Below the pieces are notes generated by a model, which saw only the letters and a program-made list of their open reading frames with translations, had not been told where the DNA came from and made no database searches. Shown piece after piece: positions 15,318 to 24,383 of a stretch of DNA of 64,000 nucleotides. The translations under genes were made by a program, and so were the position numbers. How positions within the stretch are numbered: the stretch's first letter is position 1; every line of letters begins with the position of its first letter. The DNA is from Bacteroides sp. 51 (GTDB lineage Bacteria; Bacteroidota; Bacteroidia; Bacteroidales; Bacteroidaceae): assembly GCF_010500965.1 (NCBI RefSeq), contig NZ_QVMI01000007.1, positions 1 to 64,000 on the forward strand, in the 5' to 3' direction.

Positions 15318-16300
15318 TTTTTATTCCCAATTTTCATCAGTGCCAACCCGATAATGATCCAGATTAATTCCCGGACACGGGTTATCAACGCGGTATATAC
15401 TCCATATGCTCCGGACATGGATAAGCCTCCAACGGCCAATGCAAACCCACCTTCACGTCCTCCAATCTGCATGGGCATAAAGAATAGCAGATTGGCAAGC
15501 AAGGAAGAAAAAGCTACGATTAAAACACAATCTATAAAACTTACGTCCGTAGTCAGGATATTCAATATCAACCAGACTTCCATGCAAGATAAGACTCTGG
15601 CTGCGAATTCTAAGGATAAAGCCGTATAGAAAGTACGCTTCCGCTTCTGGTGAAGTAATGCAATTTGCTGGTCTATCGCCTTTAATTGATCGCTATACTT
15701 TTCGGCTATGTTTGCTGCATACTTCTTTAAAATAGGTATTTTACTGCATATACGTACAAAGGCTACAGCCATCCCGCTCCGGTAGCCACGAATAAAGAGA
15801 ACGGCGAAAAACAAGCAAAATATAAGGATTAACGCCATCACAATTCCCATAATCAGATTCACCGGATAAAAACAGATGTAAATAACTACAGCAGCAATCC
15901 AAAAGCAGAAATGGGAGGATATATGCATCATAACATATAGGATGACAGAAGAAGTAGCCCGTTCAACGCCTATAAAAGGCTTCAACTCCATAATACGATA
16001 TGGCTCACCTCCCATCAACCCCACAGGGGTTACATAGTTCAAGGCAAAACCGGATATGGAAAGTTTATATACCCGCCAAAAGGGTACGTATGCTTTCTTC
16101 CCATCACGAATAATCTGATACCACGACGTTGCATTCAATAAATAAACAAACACCCAAAGAAGAATGATCAGTGGGAAATAGTAACCGGCACGTTTCAAAT
16201 TACTCCACAGTTCGTTATAGTCCATATCGAATGTGAACATCATAATGATGACTGCAACAATACCAAATGCCAGGAAAATATTACGATACTTACTTTTCAC
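15314..16300 (-). CDS. UPF0104 / LPG-synthase-type membrane protein (flippase-like)
   Basis: The 328-residue protein has about eight hydrophobic segments and belongs to the lysylphosphatidylglycerol-synthase transmembrane/UPF0104 family; conserved EPYRIMELKPF and GGREGGFAL are visible. It lacks the soluble transferase domain of MprF. Family members move or flip polar lipids, so here it may flip inositol lipids or supply precursor to the outer face. It starts with GTG, 3 nt from a heptad-arm hairpin, and overlaps the HAD gene. Confidence 0.8.
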   Translation of the reverse strand: MKSKYRNIFLAFGIVAVIIMMFTFDMDYNELWSNLKRAGYYFPLIILLWVFVYLLNATSWYQIIRDGKKAYVPFWRVYKLSISGFALNYVTPVGLMGGEPYRIMELKPFIGVERATSSVILYVMMHISSHFCFWIAAVVIYICFYPVNLIMGIVMALILIFCLFFAVLFIRGYRSGMAVAFVRICSKIPILKKYAANIAEKYSDQLKAIDQQIALLHQKRKRTFYTALSLEFAARVLSCMEVWLILNILTTDVSFIDCVLIVAFSSLLANLLFFMPMQIGGREGGFALAVGGLSMSGAYGVYTALITRVRELIWIIIGLALMKIGNKK

Positions 16301-16303
16301 CGG

Positions 16304-16427
16304 GTTGAGTTTTGGGTTTTGGGTTATGAGTTTTGAGTTTTGAGTTATGAGTGGTGAGTTTTAGGTTTTGGGTTATGAGTATCTGCATAGTATTACTCAT
16401 AACTCAGAACTCACCACTCATAACTTG
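16304..16427. repeat. Heptad-arm hairpin F (GAGTTTT/GGGTTAT variant)
   Basis: About ten 7-nt units form the left arm, with a shorter right arm; the loop contains ATCTGCATAGTA. It fills an intra-operon junction and encodes the last residues and stop of the CDP-alcohol phosphatidyltransferase. Confidence 0.85.
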
Positions 16428-17318
16428 ATTATAAAGCTTCTTACTTAACGATTCATGTTTACTTATCATATAGATAAGCAGACCATTCAGAATCGTGAGT
16501 TCAAAGATAAAGTAAATCCACGGAAGATTCAGGAAAAGACTGATGAAAAGTACGATTACACGGGTATTGAAAGATAGGATATTTGTATATTTCATCAATG
16601 GTTTACTACCCTTGCGAAAATCATCGGCTAATTCCTGCGGTATCTGGTTTTTATATTTTTCATGTATCACATTGAAAAAACGTTGAAACCAGGGAGAACT
16701 TTTCTCCTGCGAAGCCGTATATCTGCCATAGAAGTAATGATACATCTTCATGCCCCAATTACCTTTCCAGGGAAGGGAATTATAAATATCATACTGCTGC
16801 CTGGAACTATCCAACTCACTACCCGCCTCTCCTTTCAAAAAGAAAAGATGAATATTCCGGTAATAGTCGGCCATAGCCGCTTGTTTACTATGGAAGTATC
16901 CGGCCACTGCTGCTAAAGCCCATATCCAATAATTCCATTCGGGCATTAACCGCAGGCAGATTGCTGCATAAATAGATACAAACCAAAAGTCGCCTGCCAG
17001 ACCATCGAGGATTCGTCCTATACGGGATTTCTGCCCGGTCATACGTGCCAATTGTCCATCGGCGCTATCATAGGAGTTTGCCCAGATCAGTAGGAGCATT
17101 CCTATGATGTTATAGTAGATATTATCAAAATAGAAGAAAACACCCGCAGCTACTCCCAGGAATATGGAAGCAATGGTTACAGTGTTCGGATGTACACCCA
17201 GTTTCTGAAAAAACAATGCCCAACGATATCCAATAGGACGATAAAAGATTAAATCAATAGGTTCTTCCGTATCGGCCGATTTAAGGGTTGATTCCAAAGA
17301 GGGTTTATTATTCGTCAT
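16404..17318 (-). CDS. CDP-alcohol phosphatidyltransferase (probable phosphatidylinositol-phosphate synthase)
   Basis: The start is set at the ATG at 17318 (304 residues), because upstream in-frame sequence is encoded by a GC-rich hairpin repeat. The protein has several membrane helices and the CDP-alcohol motif DSADGQLAR followed by x8-G-x3-D. The fourth canonical Asp is Gly here, with an Asp one residue later (LDGLAGD). The family joins CDP-diacylglycerol to an alcohol. Beside inositol-phosphate synthase the acceptor is most likely inositol phosphate, as for the B. thetaiotaomicron inositol-lipid locus. The C-terminal QVMSGEF and stop are written by the downstream repeat. Confidence 0.88.
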   Translation of the reverse strand: MTNNKPSLESTLKSADTEEPIDLIFYRPIGYRWALFFQKLGVHPNTVTIASIFLGVAAGVFFYFDNIYYNIIGMLLLIWANSYDSADGQLARMTGQKSRIGRILDGLAGDFWFVSIYAAICLRLMPEWNYWIWALAAVAGYFHSKQAAMADYYRNIHLFFLKGEAGSELDSSRQQYDIYNSLPWKGNWGMKMYHYFYGRYTASQEKSSPWFQRFFNVIHEKYKNQIPQELADDFRKGSKPLMKYTNILSFNTRVIVLFISLFLNLPWIYFIFELTILNGLLIYMISKHESLSKKLYNQVMSGEF

Positions 17319-17359
17319 TATTTTATTATTTCTATAGGGTTTTGAATGTAAATGATTAG

Positions 17360-17441
17360 CTGTAGGGGCGGTTCGCGAACCGCCCGAAAATGGTTTCCTG
17401 TTTATTCTGGACATTGGGCGGTTCGCGAACCGCCCCTACAG
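17360..17441. repeat. GC-rich inverted repeat (GGGCGGTTCGCGAACCGCCC)
   Basis: Two 26-bp inverted arms (17360-17385 and 17416-17441) begin with CTGTAGGGGCGG. Each arm contains its own 20-bp palindrome GGGCGGTTCGCGAACCGCCC. A related element lies at 56059, and a single half at 22675-22690. Confidence 0.85.
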
Positions 17442-17470
17442 TAAATCACTCCTTTCCAATCCGTTTTACT

Positions 17471-18328
17471 CTATTTCTTTATCTTTTCAATAATTGCCGA
17501 GGCAATGGCATGTGCTGCTTCCTCACGACATGGGGCAAAACTTGGCCAATCGTTAAAGTCGATGATCCTTATGGTACCATCGGGAGCAATGATGCAATCG
17601 CCACCATATACCATAACACTCAACGCTTCTGATGCTTTATCACAGATATCCTTTAAGTGCCCCATATCAAAATGTATGCCTTCCGGTTTACCGTTTATTT
17701 CTTCATGTCCGAACTTACTATGTTTTTTATCAAAAGGATAAAACCAATGAAAAAATGGAGTTCCTGCAACACCATAGAATTTAACCAGGTCACCTTCAAG
17801 ATGTTCATTTATAACAACCCTATTTATACCTCTCAAGGCATATTCGGCCATCACCTCCCGAAGGTTTTCTTTATTGCGTACGTATGTTACGTCTTCGCGG
17901 TGTATGGCATGAAAGTCACCACGCTTAACCCAACAAAAGGCTACGTCTCTGCCGGATGCATAAGTTGTAACCTCTTCCATTGTTGAGATAATAAGGCTTT
18001 CGGGATGAGGAACATTATTCTCCAACAAAAGCCTTGTCATTCGCTCACGGGTACAATTTTCAATACCATATCCGGAATTTACAGCTATAATACCACCATT
18101 CTCCAATTGCTGTAGTTTACGGACCGCCTGTTCATTCCGTAGCATAGTAAAAACAACATCTTCGGTAATATCATTTACTAGAAACTCCTGTTCAGTATAT
18201 AAATTGACTATAAACCCTGCTTCACTCAACAAATTGGTTACAGCCGAAAAGATAGCTGCATCATTTCCAATATGATTCGGCGAAAAAAGAGTATGCCGTT
18301 TTACTCCTGCTATTTTTATCTGTTTCAT
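17471..18328 (-). CDS. ATP-grasp enzyme in the inositol-lipid operon
   Basis: The 285-residue protein has an ATP-grasp layout: a pre-domain (residues ~1-95), the central nucleotide-binding part (WVKRGDFHAIHREDVTYV, ~133) and a C-terminal metal site (DGTIRIIDFNDWPSFA, ~255) preceded by EHLEGDLVKFYGV. The metal-ligand pattern E/D-x-N/D is present in IIDFNDW. ATP-grasp enzymes include carboxylate-amine ligases and also inositol-phosphate kinases (ITPK type). Its place between the CDP-alcohol transferase and nucleotidyltransferase genes suggests it acts on the inositol head group, but neither a ligase nor a kinase role can be decided from sequence alone. Confidence 0.75.
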   Translation of the reverse strand: MKQIKIAGVKRHTLFSPNHIGNDAAIFSAVTNLLSEAGFIVNLYTEQEFLVNDITEDVVFTMLRNEQAVRKLQQLENGGIIAVNSGYGIENCTRERMTRLLLENNVPHPESLIISTMEEVTTYASGRDVAFCWVKRGDFHAIHREDVTYVRNKENLREVMAEYALRGINRVVINEHLEGDLVKFYGVAGTPFFHWFYPFDKKHSKFGHEEINGKPEGIHFDMGHLKDICDKASEALSVMVYGGDCIIAPDGTIRIIDFNDWPSFAPCREEAAHAIASAIIEKIKK

Positions 18329-18347
18329 TTTTATTTTGAAGGAATTT

Positions 18348-18436
18348 TGAAACGCAGATTAACACAGATTTACGCAGATTATATATAATAACTAAATAAA
18401 TAATCTGCGTAAATCTGTGTTAATCTGCGTTTCAAA
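18348..18436. repeat. 10-nt-repeat hairpin (GCAGATTAAC family), copy 2
   Basis: GAAACGCAGATTAACACAG and its complement form long arms around an AT-rich loop in the junction upstream of the ATP-grasp gene. Confidence 0.88.
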
Positions 18437-18454
18437 AGTCAATTTACTCATTTC

Positions 18455-19156
18455 TTATCTACTCTGTATAAACTCCTCCGCAGTCCTGATGTCTGTTTCA
18501 TGATCAACATCGACTATTTTAGAGAACGGAAATGCTTTAACCTCTAACCCTGTTTGTACCATAAGGCGCTGGAAGTTCCGCATACGCGAAAGTCCTTCGT
18601 CCATAGCCTGTCTAAACAAATTGAGTACGGTTTCATTCATTCCATAAATACCTCCGGAAACATATTGTATACCTGGTTCGGGAAGATCAAGGAAGTTTGT
18701 GATGCGTAAATCCTCGTTCGTCTGAACGTACAAAGGCTTTTCATCGTCTATATAATCGGTAACCCCCATCAAAGCATCACTCATGCGGTCATTACGAAAC
18801 GCACGAATATAATCCGAGAATTCTGCTTCCCTGAAAATGGTATCTACTGTTGTTAAACAAAACTTTCCCCCTTGAAGGTAGGGAGAAAGTTCGTAAAAGC
18901 TATGTAGAGAATCGGGAGTGCTTTTGATCACAAGATTTAATGGTACCGGCAGATTTACACTTTGCAGGTACTGCCTTACATCCATCATCTCTTCGTTGAT
19001 AATAACACTTACAGATTCAGCATTGTTATTAATAAATATACGAAAAAGCCGTTCTATCATTCGTTCCCCATTAATATGGAGCAAAGGCTTTGACACCCCT
19101 ACCCCTTCGGCTACCAACCGGGAACCCTGACCAGCGGCTATTACTGCATAGTTCAT
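18455..19156 (-). CDS. Sugar-phosphate-type nucleotidyltransferase (inositol-lipid operon)
   Basis: The start is placed at 19156 (MNYAVIAAGQGSRL, 233 residues); the longer frame upstream is only repeat sequence. The N-terminal AAGQGSRL motif and central TTVDTIF are those of NTP-transferase enzymes that make NDP-activated sugars or alcohols. In the B. thetaiotaomicron inositol-lipid cluster a gene of this type accompanies the inositol-phosphate synthase. A CTP-dependent activation of inositol phosphate is plausible but unproven. It follows the synthase at a short distance across a heptad-arm hairpin. Confidence 0.82.
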   Translation of the reverse strand: MNYAVIAAGQGSRLVAEGVGVSKPLLHINGERMIERLFRIFINNNAESVSVIINEEMMDVRQYLQSVNLPVPLNLVIKSTPDSLHSFYELSPYLQGGKFCLTTVDTIFREAEFSDYIRAFRNDRMSDALMGVTDYIDDEKPLYVQTNEDLRITNFLDLPEPGIQYVSGGIYGMNETVLNLFRQAMDEGLSRMRNFQRLMVQTGLEVKAFPFSKIVDVDHETDIRTAEEFIQSR

Positions 19157-19182
19157 AATCAAAAACTTAAAGTTTTTGATTA

Positions 19183-19283
19183 AGTTGAAAGTTGAAAGTT
19201 GAAAGTTGAAAGTTACGATGCCGATTTTTATTTTCTTCATCTGCATAGATAACTTTCAACTTTCAACTTTCAACTTTCAACTT
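19183..19283. repeat. Heptad-arm hairpin G
   Basis: GTTGAAA arms surround a loop (19213-19251) with ACGATGCCG and TCTGCATAG, the minus-strand equivalents of the conserved CGGCATCGT and CTATGCAGA. The stop of the inositol-phosphate synthase abuts the arm. Confidence 0.9.
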
Positions 19284-20580
19284 AATCCAAGTAGTCTATC
19301 GTTTCCTCCCCAATCATCTTGCGCAACGTGTTTTTCAGTTTAGTGTACTGAATGAACAAGTCATGCTCAGGGATATGTTCAAAGTCATGCATCGGACTTT
19401 TCAGATAGAATGATAACCATTCCTGAATGCCGTACATACCTACTCTCAGTGCCAGATCAGAGAAAAGCACCAGGTCAAGGCATAATGGAGCAGCCAGAAT
19501 AGAGTCACGACAAAGGAAATCGACTTTCAGTTGCATAGGGTAACCCATCCATCCTACGATATCAATATTGTCCCAACCTTCTTTGTTATCTTTGCGTGGT
19601 GGGTAATAGTTAATACGTACTTTATGATAGATGTTACCATATAGTTCAGGATATAATTCGGGTTGAAGAATGGTATCAATTACAGACAGCTTGCTGACCT
19701 CCTTGGTTTTGAATGAATCCGGATCGTCCAGAACTTCTCCGTCACGATTACCTAAAATATTGGTAGAAAACCAGCCATCCAGCCCAAGCATACGTGTTTT
19801 AAGCATAGGAGCCAACACGGTTTTCATCATAGTCTGGCCTGTTTTGAAGTCTTTTCCGGCGATGGGAACTTTTTTCTCCGCCGAGAATTCCCACATGGCA
19901 GGGATATCCAGACAAAGATTAGGCGCTCCCATAATGAAAGGCGCTCCTTCGGCGATGGATGCATACGCATAGCACATACTTGGAGCAATAATATCTTCGC
20001 GATTTTCTTTCATGGCCTTTTCGAAAGTAGCCAATGATTTGTGTTCTTCACACATTGGCAAGTATATTTCTGTACTTGCTGCCCAAATTACTACTACTCT
20101 ATCGCATTTATTGGCTTCTTTAAAGTCACGGATATCTTTACGTATAGCTTCCGTCAGTTCCCAACGGTTGGTACTCTGCTTTACGTGTGTTCCGTGCAGG
20201 CGTTTTACCCAATTCTGGTCAAATGCGGCAGGCATTGGCTTTATTGCCTTCAACTCATCTTTCACGCCATTAATATCTTTCTCATTCAGGACTTCTGCAT
20301 GGCAAGCAGCTTCGTATACGTCTTCCGGGAAAATATCCCAACCGCCAAATACTAAATCATTTAAATCGGTCAAAGGCACAACGTCTTTGATCTTAGGAAA
20401 GTTATTTTCAATTCTCTTACCTAAACGAATAGTTGCCAGTTGAGTGATAGAACCAATAGGGGTTGATAATCCTTTGCGAACTGCAAGTGTTCCTATTACA
20501 AACGTGGAAGAAACAGCTCCTCCCAACCCTACTACCAGTACTCCGAGTTTGCCTGTAGCCGGCTTAATTTCATTTTTCAT
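19282..20580 (-). CDS. Myo-inositol-1-phosphate synthase
   Basis: The start is set at ATG 20580 (MKNEIKPATGKLG, 432 residues) rather than the TTG 21 nt upstream. The protein carries the NAD-binding VLVVGLGGAVSSTF (~12-25) and the diagnostic LKVDFLCRDSILAAPL (~350) of inositol-3-phosphate synthases. It converts glucose-6-phosphate to inositol phosphate and begins the pathway served by the five genes downstream (toward lower coordinates). It is the first gene of the operon, with a predicted promoter just upstream. Confidence 0.93.
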   Translation of the reverse strand: MKNEIKPATGKLGVLVVGLGGAVSSTFVIGTLAVRKGLSTPIGSITQLATIRLGKRIENNFPKIKDVVPLTDLNDLVFGGWDIFPEDVYEAACHAEVLNEKDINGVKDELKAIKPMPAAFDQNWVKRLHGTHVKQSTNRWELTEAIRKDIRDFKEANKCDRVVVIWAASTEIYLPMCEEHKSLATFEKAMKENREDIIAPSMCYAYASIAEGAPFIMGAPNLCLDIPAMWEFSAEKKVPIAGKDFKTGQTMMKTVLAPMLKTRMLGLDGWFSTNILGNRDGEVLDDPDSFKTKEVSKLSVIDTILQPELYPELYGNIYHKVRINYYPPRKDNKEGWDNIDIVGWMGYPMQLKVDFLCRDSILAAPLCLDLVLFSDLALRVGMYGIQEWLSFYLKSPMHDFEHIPEHDLFIQYTKLKNTLRKMIGEETIDYLD

Positions 20581-20615
20581 GTTGGTGATATATTTACTCA
20601 ATTATTTAACTACCG

Positions 20616-20623
20616 CAAATCTA
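20616..20623 (-). promoter_or_regulatory. -7 promoter box for the inositol-lipid operon
   Basis: The minus strand reads TAGATTTG, a perfect TAnnTTTG, 36 nt before the synthase ATG. The -33 box is weak. Confidence 0.5.
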
Positions 20624-20719
20624 TGTAATAATCCTGGAATAATTCTGAAAACTTAGAATAGATTTTAAGTTTAATACCTTATAAGTGGACCTTTTTTAAT
20701 CATTTTAACAGTATTGTGC

Positions 20720-20818
20720 AATTGAAAGTTGAAAGTTGAAAATTGAAAGTTACGATGTCGATATTAATTCTTCATTTGCACAATAATTTTCGACTTCCAA
20801 CTTTCAATTTCCAATTCT
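20720..20818. repeat. Heptad-arm hairpin H
   Basis: GTTGAAA arms, partly diverged on the right, surround a loop with ACGATGTCGA. It lies in the 330-bp divergent gap between the inositol operon and aspT; the rest of the gap holds promoters and no gene. Confidence 0.85.
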
Positions 20819-20914
20819 TAAAAACTCTTTTCCTTTTTTTCTGTTATATAGATTAATCGCGGATTTGTCCGCATATATGATAACCTGATAATTTTCACTT
20901 AAACATTATAATAT

Positions 20915-22609
20915 ATGGAATGGATTATTAGTCAACTCAGGGAGCACCCCGAACTAGCTGTCTTCCTTACCTTATTTTTAGGTTTCTGGATCGGAAAACT
21001 CAAGATAGGGAAATTCAGTTTGGGAACAGTTACAAGTGTGCTACTGGTAGGTGTTCTTGTCGGTCAATTGAATATTGAGATCAGTGGCCCATTAAAATCA
21101 GTATTTTTCCTTCTCTTCCTTTTTGCGGTCGGATATAAGGTCGGTCCACAGTTCTTCAGAGGGCTAAAGAAAGATGGATTGCCGCAAATGTTATTTGCTG
21201 CCATCATGTGTGTATTCTGTCTGATTGCCCCTTGGGGATTAGCCAAGATTATGGGTTACAACCTCGGTGAAGCTGCCGGGTTATTGGCAGGTTCGCAAAC
21301 GATCTCTGCGGTAATCGGTGTAGCCGGTGATACAATCAACGGATTGGATATTGCCGCAGCTGATAAGACCAAATTTATTAATGCAATTCCGGTAGCTTAT
21401 GCGGTAACGTATATCTTTGGTACGGCTGGTTCGGCATGGTTACTTGCTTCTATTGGTCCACGCTTATTAGGTGGATTGGAGAAAGTTAAGGCAGCTTGTA
21501 AGGAACTGGAAGCGAAGATGGGCAGTTCGGACGAAGAAGAACCTGGTATCGCTAAGGCGGCTCGTCCTGTAGTTTTTCGTGGCTATAAGATTGAGAATGA
21601 TTGGTTTGGTGATGGAAAGAAGATTAGCGAACTCGAAACGTATTTCCGTAAAGATGGAAAAACCATTTATGTGGAAAGAGTACGTCAGAATGGAGTTGTT
21701 GGCGATGCGTCTCCAAATCTTATCCTGAAAAAAGGGGATGAGGTTGTACTCAGCGGACGCCGTGAGTTTGTAATTGATGAAGAAGAATGGATCGGTAATG
21801 AGGTGCTGAATGTTCAACTCCTTGATTTCCCAACAGAAACGATTCCGGTGACTGTAAGTAAGAAGACATGTGCAACCAAGACTGTGGCACATCTTCGTCG
21901 CCAGAAGTTTATGCATGGGGTAAGTATACAAAGTATCAAGCGTGCGGGTGTAGATATTCCGGTATTACCTAAAACGGTTATTGATGCAGGTGACGTTATA
22001 TCTCTTATTGGCCTGAAAAAGGAAGTGGATATGGCAGCGGATGCTATTGGGTATGCCGATCGTCCAACCAACCAAACGGATATGATCTTTGTAGGGCTGG
22101 GTATTCTGCTGGGCGGATTGTTCGGAGCGTTAACCGTTCATTTAGGTGGGGTTCCATTAAGTTTGAGTACCAGTGGTGGCGCTCTGATTGCCGGTTTGAT
22201 ATTCGGTTGGCTACGTGGTAAGCATCCTACTTTCGGACGTATTCCGGAACCTTCACTTTGGATATTAAATAACGTCGGACTGAATATGTTTATCGCTGTT
22301 GTAGGTATCACGGCAGGTCCTGGGTTCGTTCAAGGGTTTAAAGAGGTGGGGGTCAGCTTATTCGTAGTAGGTGCATTGGCAACGGCTATACCGCTGATTG
22401 TCGGATTACTACTCGCCAAGTATGTATTCAAGTTCCACCCTGCATTGGTGTTGGGTTGTACTGCCGGAGCACGTACCACAACAGCAGCATTGGGAGCTAT
22501 CCAGGATGCGGTGGAAAGCCAAACACCATCACTGGGTTATACGGTTACGTATGCAGTAGGAAATACCCTGCTCATCATCTGGGGGGTCGCAATAGTATTA
22601 ATGATGTAG
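20915..22609 (+). CDS. aspT: Aspartate:alanine antiporter
   Basis: The 564-residue membrane protein belongs to the AAEx family: two five-helix membrane blocks (about residues 10-190 and 380-560) flank a cytoplasmic pair of TrkA-C-like domains (~210-375). It exchanges external aspartate for internal alanine. With the decarboxylase next door this consumes a proton inside and makes a proton-motive force, as in Tetragenococcus. The [16 protein letters not shown] and [17 protein letters not shown] stretches are conserved repeats of the two halves. The TAG stop overlaps an AGCGGCAAGGTGCCGC repeat. Confidence 0.92.
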   Translation: MEWIISQLREHPELAVFLTLFLGFWIGKLKIGKFSLGTVTSVLLVGVLVGQLNIEISGPLKSVFFLLFLFAVGYKVGPQFFRGLKKDGLPQMLFAAIMCVFCLIAPWGLAKIMGYNLGEAAGLLAGSQTISAVIGVAGDTINGLDIAAADKTKFINAIPVAYAVTYIFGTAGSAWLLASIGPRLLGGLEKVKAACKELEAKMGSSDEEEPGIAKAARPVVFRGYKIENDWFGDGKKISELETYFRKDGKTIYVERVRQNGVVGDASPNLILKKGDEVVLSGRREFVIDEEEWIGNEVLNVQLLDFPTETIPVTVSKKTCATKTVAHLRRQKFMHGVSIQSIKRAGVDIPVLPKTVIDAGDVISLIGLKKEVDMAADAIGYADRPTNQTDMIFVGLGILLGGLFGALTVHLGGVPLSLSTSGGALIAGLIFGWLRGKHPTFGRIPEPSLWILNNVGLNMFIAVVGITAGPGFVQGFKEVGVSLFVVGALATAIPLIVGLLLAKYVFKFHPALVLGCTAGARTTTAALGAIQDAVESQTPSLGYTVTYAVGNTLLIIWGVAIVLMM

Positions 22610-22640
22610 CGGCAAGGTGCCGCTGCCAGGTTTCGATGCC
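22607..22640. repeat. AGCGGCAAGGTGCCGC repeat, copy 1
   Basis: The motif, followed by TGCCAGGTTTCGATGC, begins in the aspT stop codon. Copies occur at 24348, 52146 and 58456. Confidence 0.75.
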
Positions 22641-22727
22641 GGTTTCAATGTGGATGAGGGGTAAATGTAAAGTTTATAACCGCCCCTACGGTAAATCATC
22701 ATTTCTAACAACAAATAAATAAACAAT

Positions 22728-24383
22728 ATGAAAGAGAATAAAAATGCATTAGATAGAAACTTCCAAAAACAAATGGAAATCATCAGTCCGTTTGAATTAA
22801 AAAATCAATTGATTGATTTGGCTGATGAGAGTATTAAAAAGGTAACCCGTACCATGTTGAATGCAGGACGTGGTAACCCGAACTGGATTGCAACAACTCC
22901 GCGTGAAGCTTTTTTTCTGTTGGGACAGTTTGGTTTGAAGGAGTGTAAACGTGTAATGTACATGCAGGAAGGCATTGCCGGTATACCCGAAAGAGATGGC
23001 ATTGCATCACGTTTCGAAGAGTTCCTGAAAGATAATGAGAAAAAAGCCGGTGCGGAATTACTGGAAAAAACTTATAACTATTTGTTAATGGAGCATGCCG
23101 CTGATCCGGATACTTTGGTACACGAATGGGCAGAAGCTGTTATCGGCGACCAATACCCGGTGCCCGATCGTATTCTGCATTTCACAGAAATCCTGGTACA
23201 GGATTATCTGGCACAAGAGATGTGCGACCGCCGTCCCCCCAAAGGTAAATTCGATTTGTTTGCTACCGAAGGTGGTACAGCAGCCATGTGTTATGCCTTC
23301 GACTCGTTGCAGGAAAACTTCTTGCTGGATAAAGGTGACGGAATTGCTTTATTGACTCCAGCCTTTACGCCATATATTGAAATACCACGCCTGAGCCGAT
23401 ATCAATTCAACCTGATTGAGATTTGTGCAGATAAGATGACTAAAGAAGGTTTCCACACCTGGCAATACCGGGATGAAGAGATCGACAAGTTGAAAGATCC
23501 TAAAATCAAGGCTTTATTTGTTACAAATCCTAGCAACCCGCCTAGTTATGCACTGGCACCGGAAACAGTAGCACGTATTGTAAACATTGTGAAGAATGAC
23601 AACCCGAATCTGATGATTATTACAGATGATGTTTATGGTACATTCATTCCACATTTCCGTTCATTGCTGGCTGAGTTACCACAGAATACGCTTTGTGTTT
23701 ATTCATTCTCCAAGTATTTTGGAGCAACCGGATGGCGTGATGCAGTAATCGCTCTTCATGAAAATAATATTTATGACAGGATGATTGCCGAATTGCCAAA
23801 AGACAAAAAAGAAGCATTGAATGAACGCTACAGTAGCCTGACATTGAAGCCCGAAAAGATGAAGTTTATTGATCGTATGGTAGCTGATAGCCGTCAGGTA
23901 GCGTTGAATCACACCGCAGGTTTGTCACTTCCACAACAAATGCAAATGAGCTTATTTGCTTCATTCGCACTGTTGGACAAGGAAGATAAATATAAAGCGA
24001 AGATGCAGGAGATTATCCGTAAACGCTTGAAAGCATTGTGGGATAATACAGGGTTTACACTGATGGAAGATCCGTTACGTGCCGGATATTATAGTGAAAT
24101 TGATATGCTGGTGTGGGCGAAGAAGCTGTATGGAGATGATTTTGTTCAATACCTGAAAAAGAACTATGAACCCGTAGACGTTGTATTCCGCCTGGCGCAC
24201 GAAACCTCATTGGTTCTATTGAACGGTGGTGGTTTTGACGGACCGGAATGGAGTATCCGCGCTTCACTTGCCAACCTGAACGAGAAAGATTACGTTGTCA
24301 TAGGCAAGGGCATCCGCGCCATTCTCGATGAGTACGCCGCTAAGTGGAGCGGCAAGGTGCCGCAGCCAGGTTCAAAAGACTAG
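22728..24383 (+). CDS. aspD: Aspartate 4-decarboxylase (bifunctional, PLP)
   Basis: The 551-residue fold-type I PLP enzyme turns L-aspartate into L-alanine plus CO2 and also has transaminase activity. The PLP lysine is in YSFSKYFGATGWR (~residue 328), the aspartate-binding Asn in VTNPSNPP (~265), and the Asp in TDDVYG (~302). Length and order (aspT then aspD) match the known operon. The last residues, WSGKVPQPGSKD, are encoded by an AGCGGCAAGGTGCCGC repeat, so the native C-terminus appears replaced. The stop overlaps the convergent kinase gene by 4 nt. Confidence 0.92.
   Translation: MKENKNALDRNFQKQMEIISPFELKNQLIDLADESIKKVTRTMLNAGRGNPNWIATTPREAFFLLGQFGLKECKRVMYMQEGIAGIPERDGIASRFEEFLKDNEKKAGAELLEKTYNYLLMEHAADPDTLVHEWAEAVIGDQYPVPDRILHFTEILVQDYLAQEMCDRRPPKGKFDLFATEGGTAAMCYAFDSLQENFLLDKGDGIALLTPAFTPYIEIPRLSRYQFNLIEICADKMTKEGFHTWQYRDEEIDKLKDPKIKALFVTNPSNPPSYALAPETVARIVNIVKNDNPNLMIITDDVYGTFIPHFRSLLAELPQNTLCVYSFSKYFGATGWRDAVIALHENNIYDRMIAELPKDKKEALNERYSSLTLKPEKMKFIDRMVADSRQVALNHTAGLSLPQQMQMSLFASFALLDKEDKYKAKMQEIIRKRLKALWDNTGFTLMEDPLRAGYYSEIDMLVWAKKLYGDDFVQYLKKNYEPVDVVFRLAHETSLVLLNGGGFDGPEWSIRASLANLNEKDYVVIGKGIRAILDEYAAKWSGKVPQPGSKD
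24348..24374. repeat. AGCGGCAAGGTGCCGC repeat, copy 2 (coding)
   Basis: The repeat runs in frame through the aspD C-terminus, encoding SGKVPQPGS. Confidence 0.8.

Noticed and set aside
17319-17414. N-terminal extension of the CDP-alcohol phosphatidyltransferase
   Set aside because: The extra residues are encoded by one arm of a GC-rich intergenic hairpin; the ATG at 17318 begins the conserved part.
19157-19246. N-terminal extension of the nucleotidyltransferase
   Set aside because: It is repeat-derived sequence upstream of the conserved MNYAVIAAGQ start.
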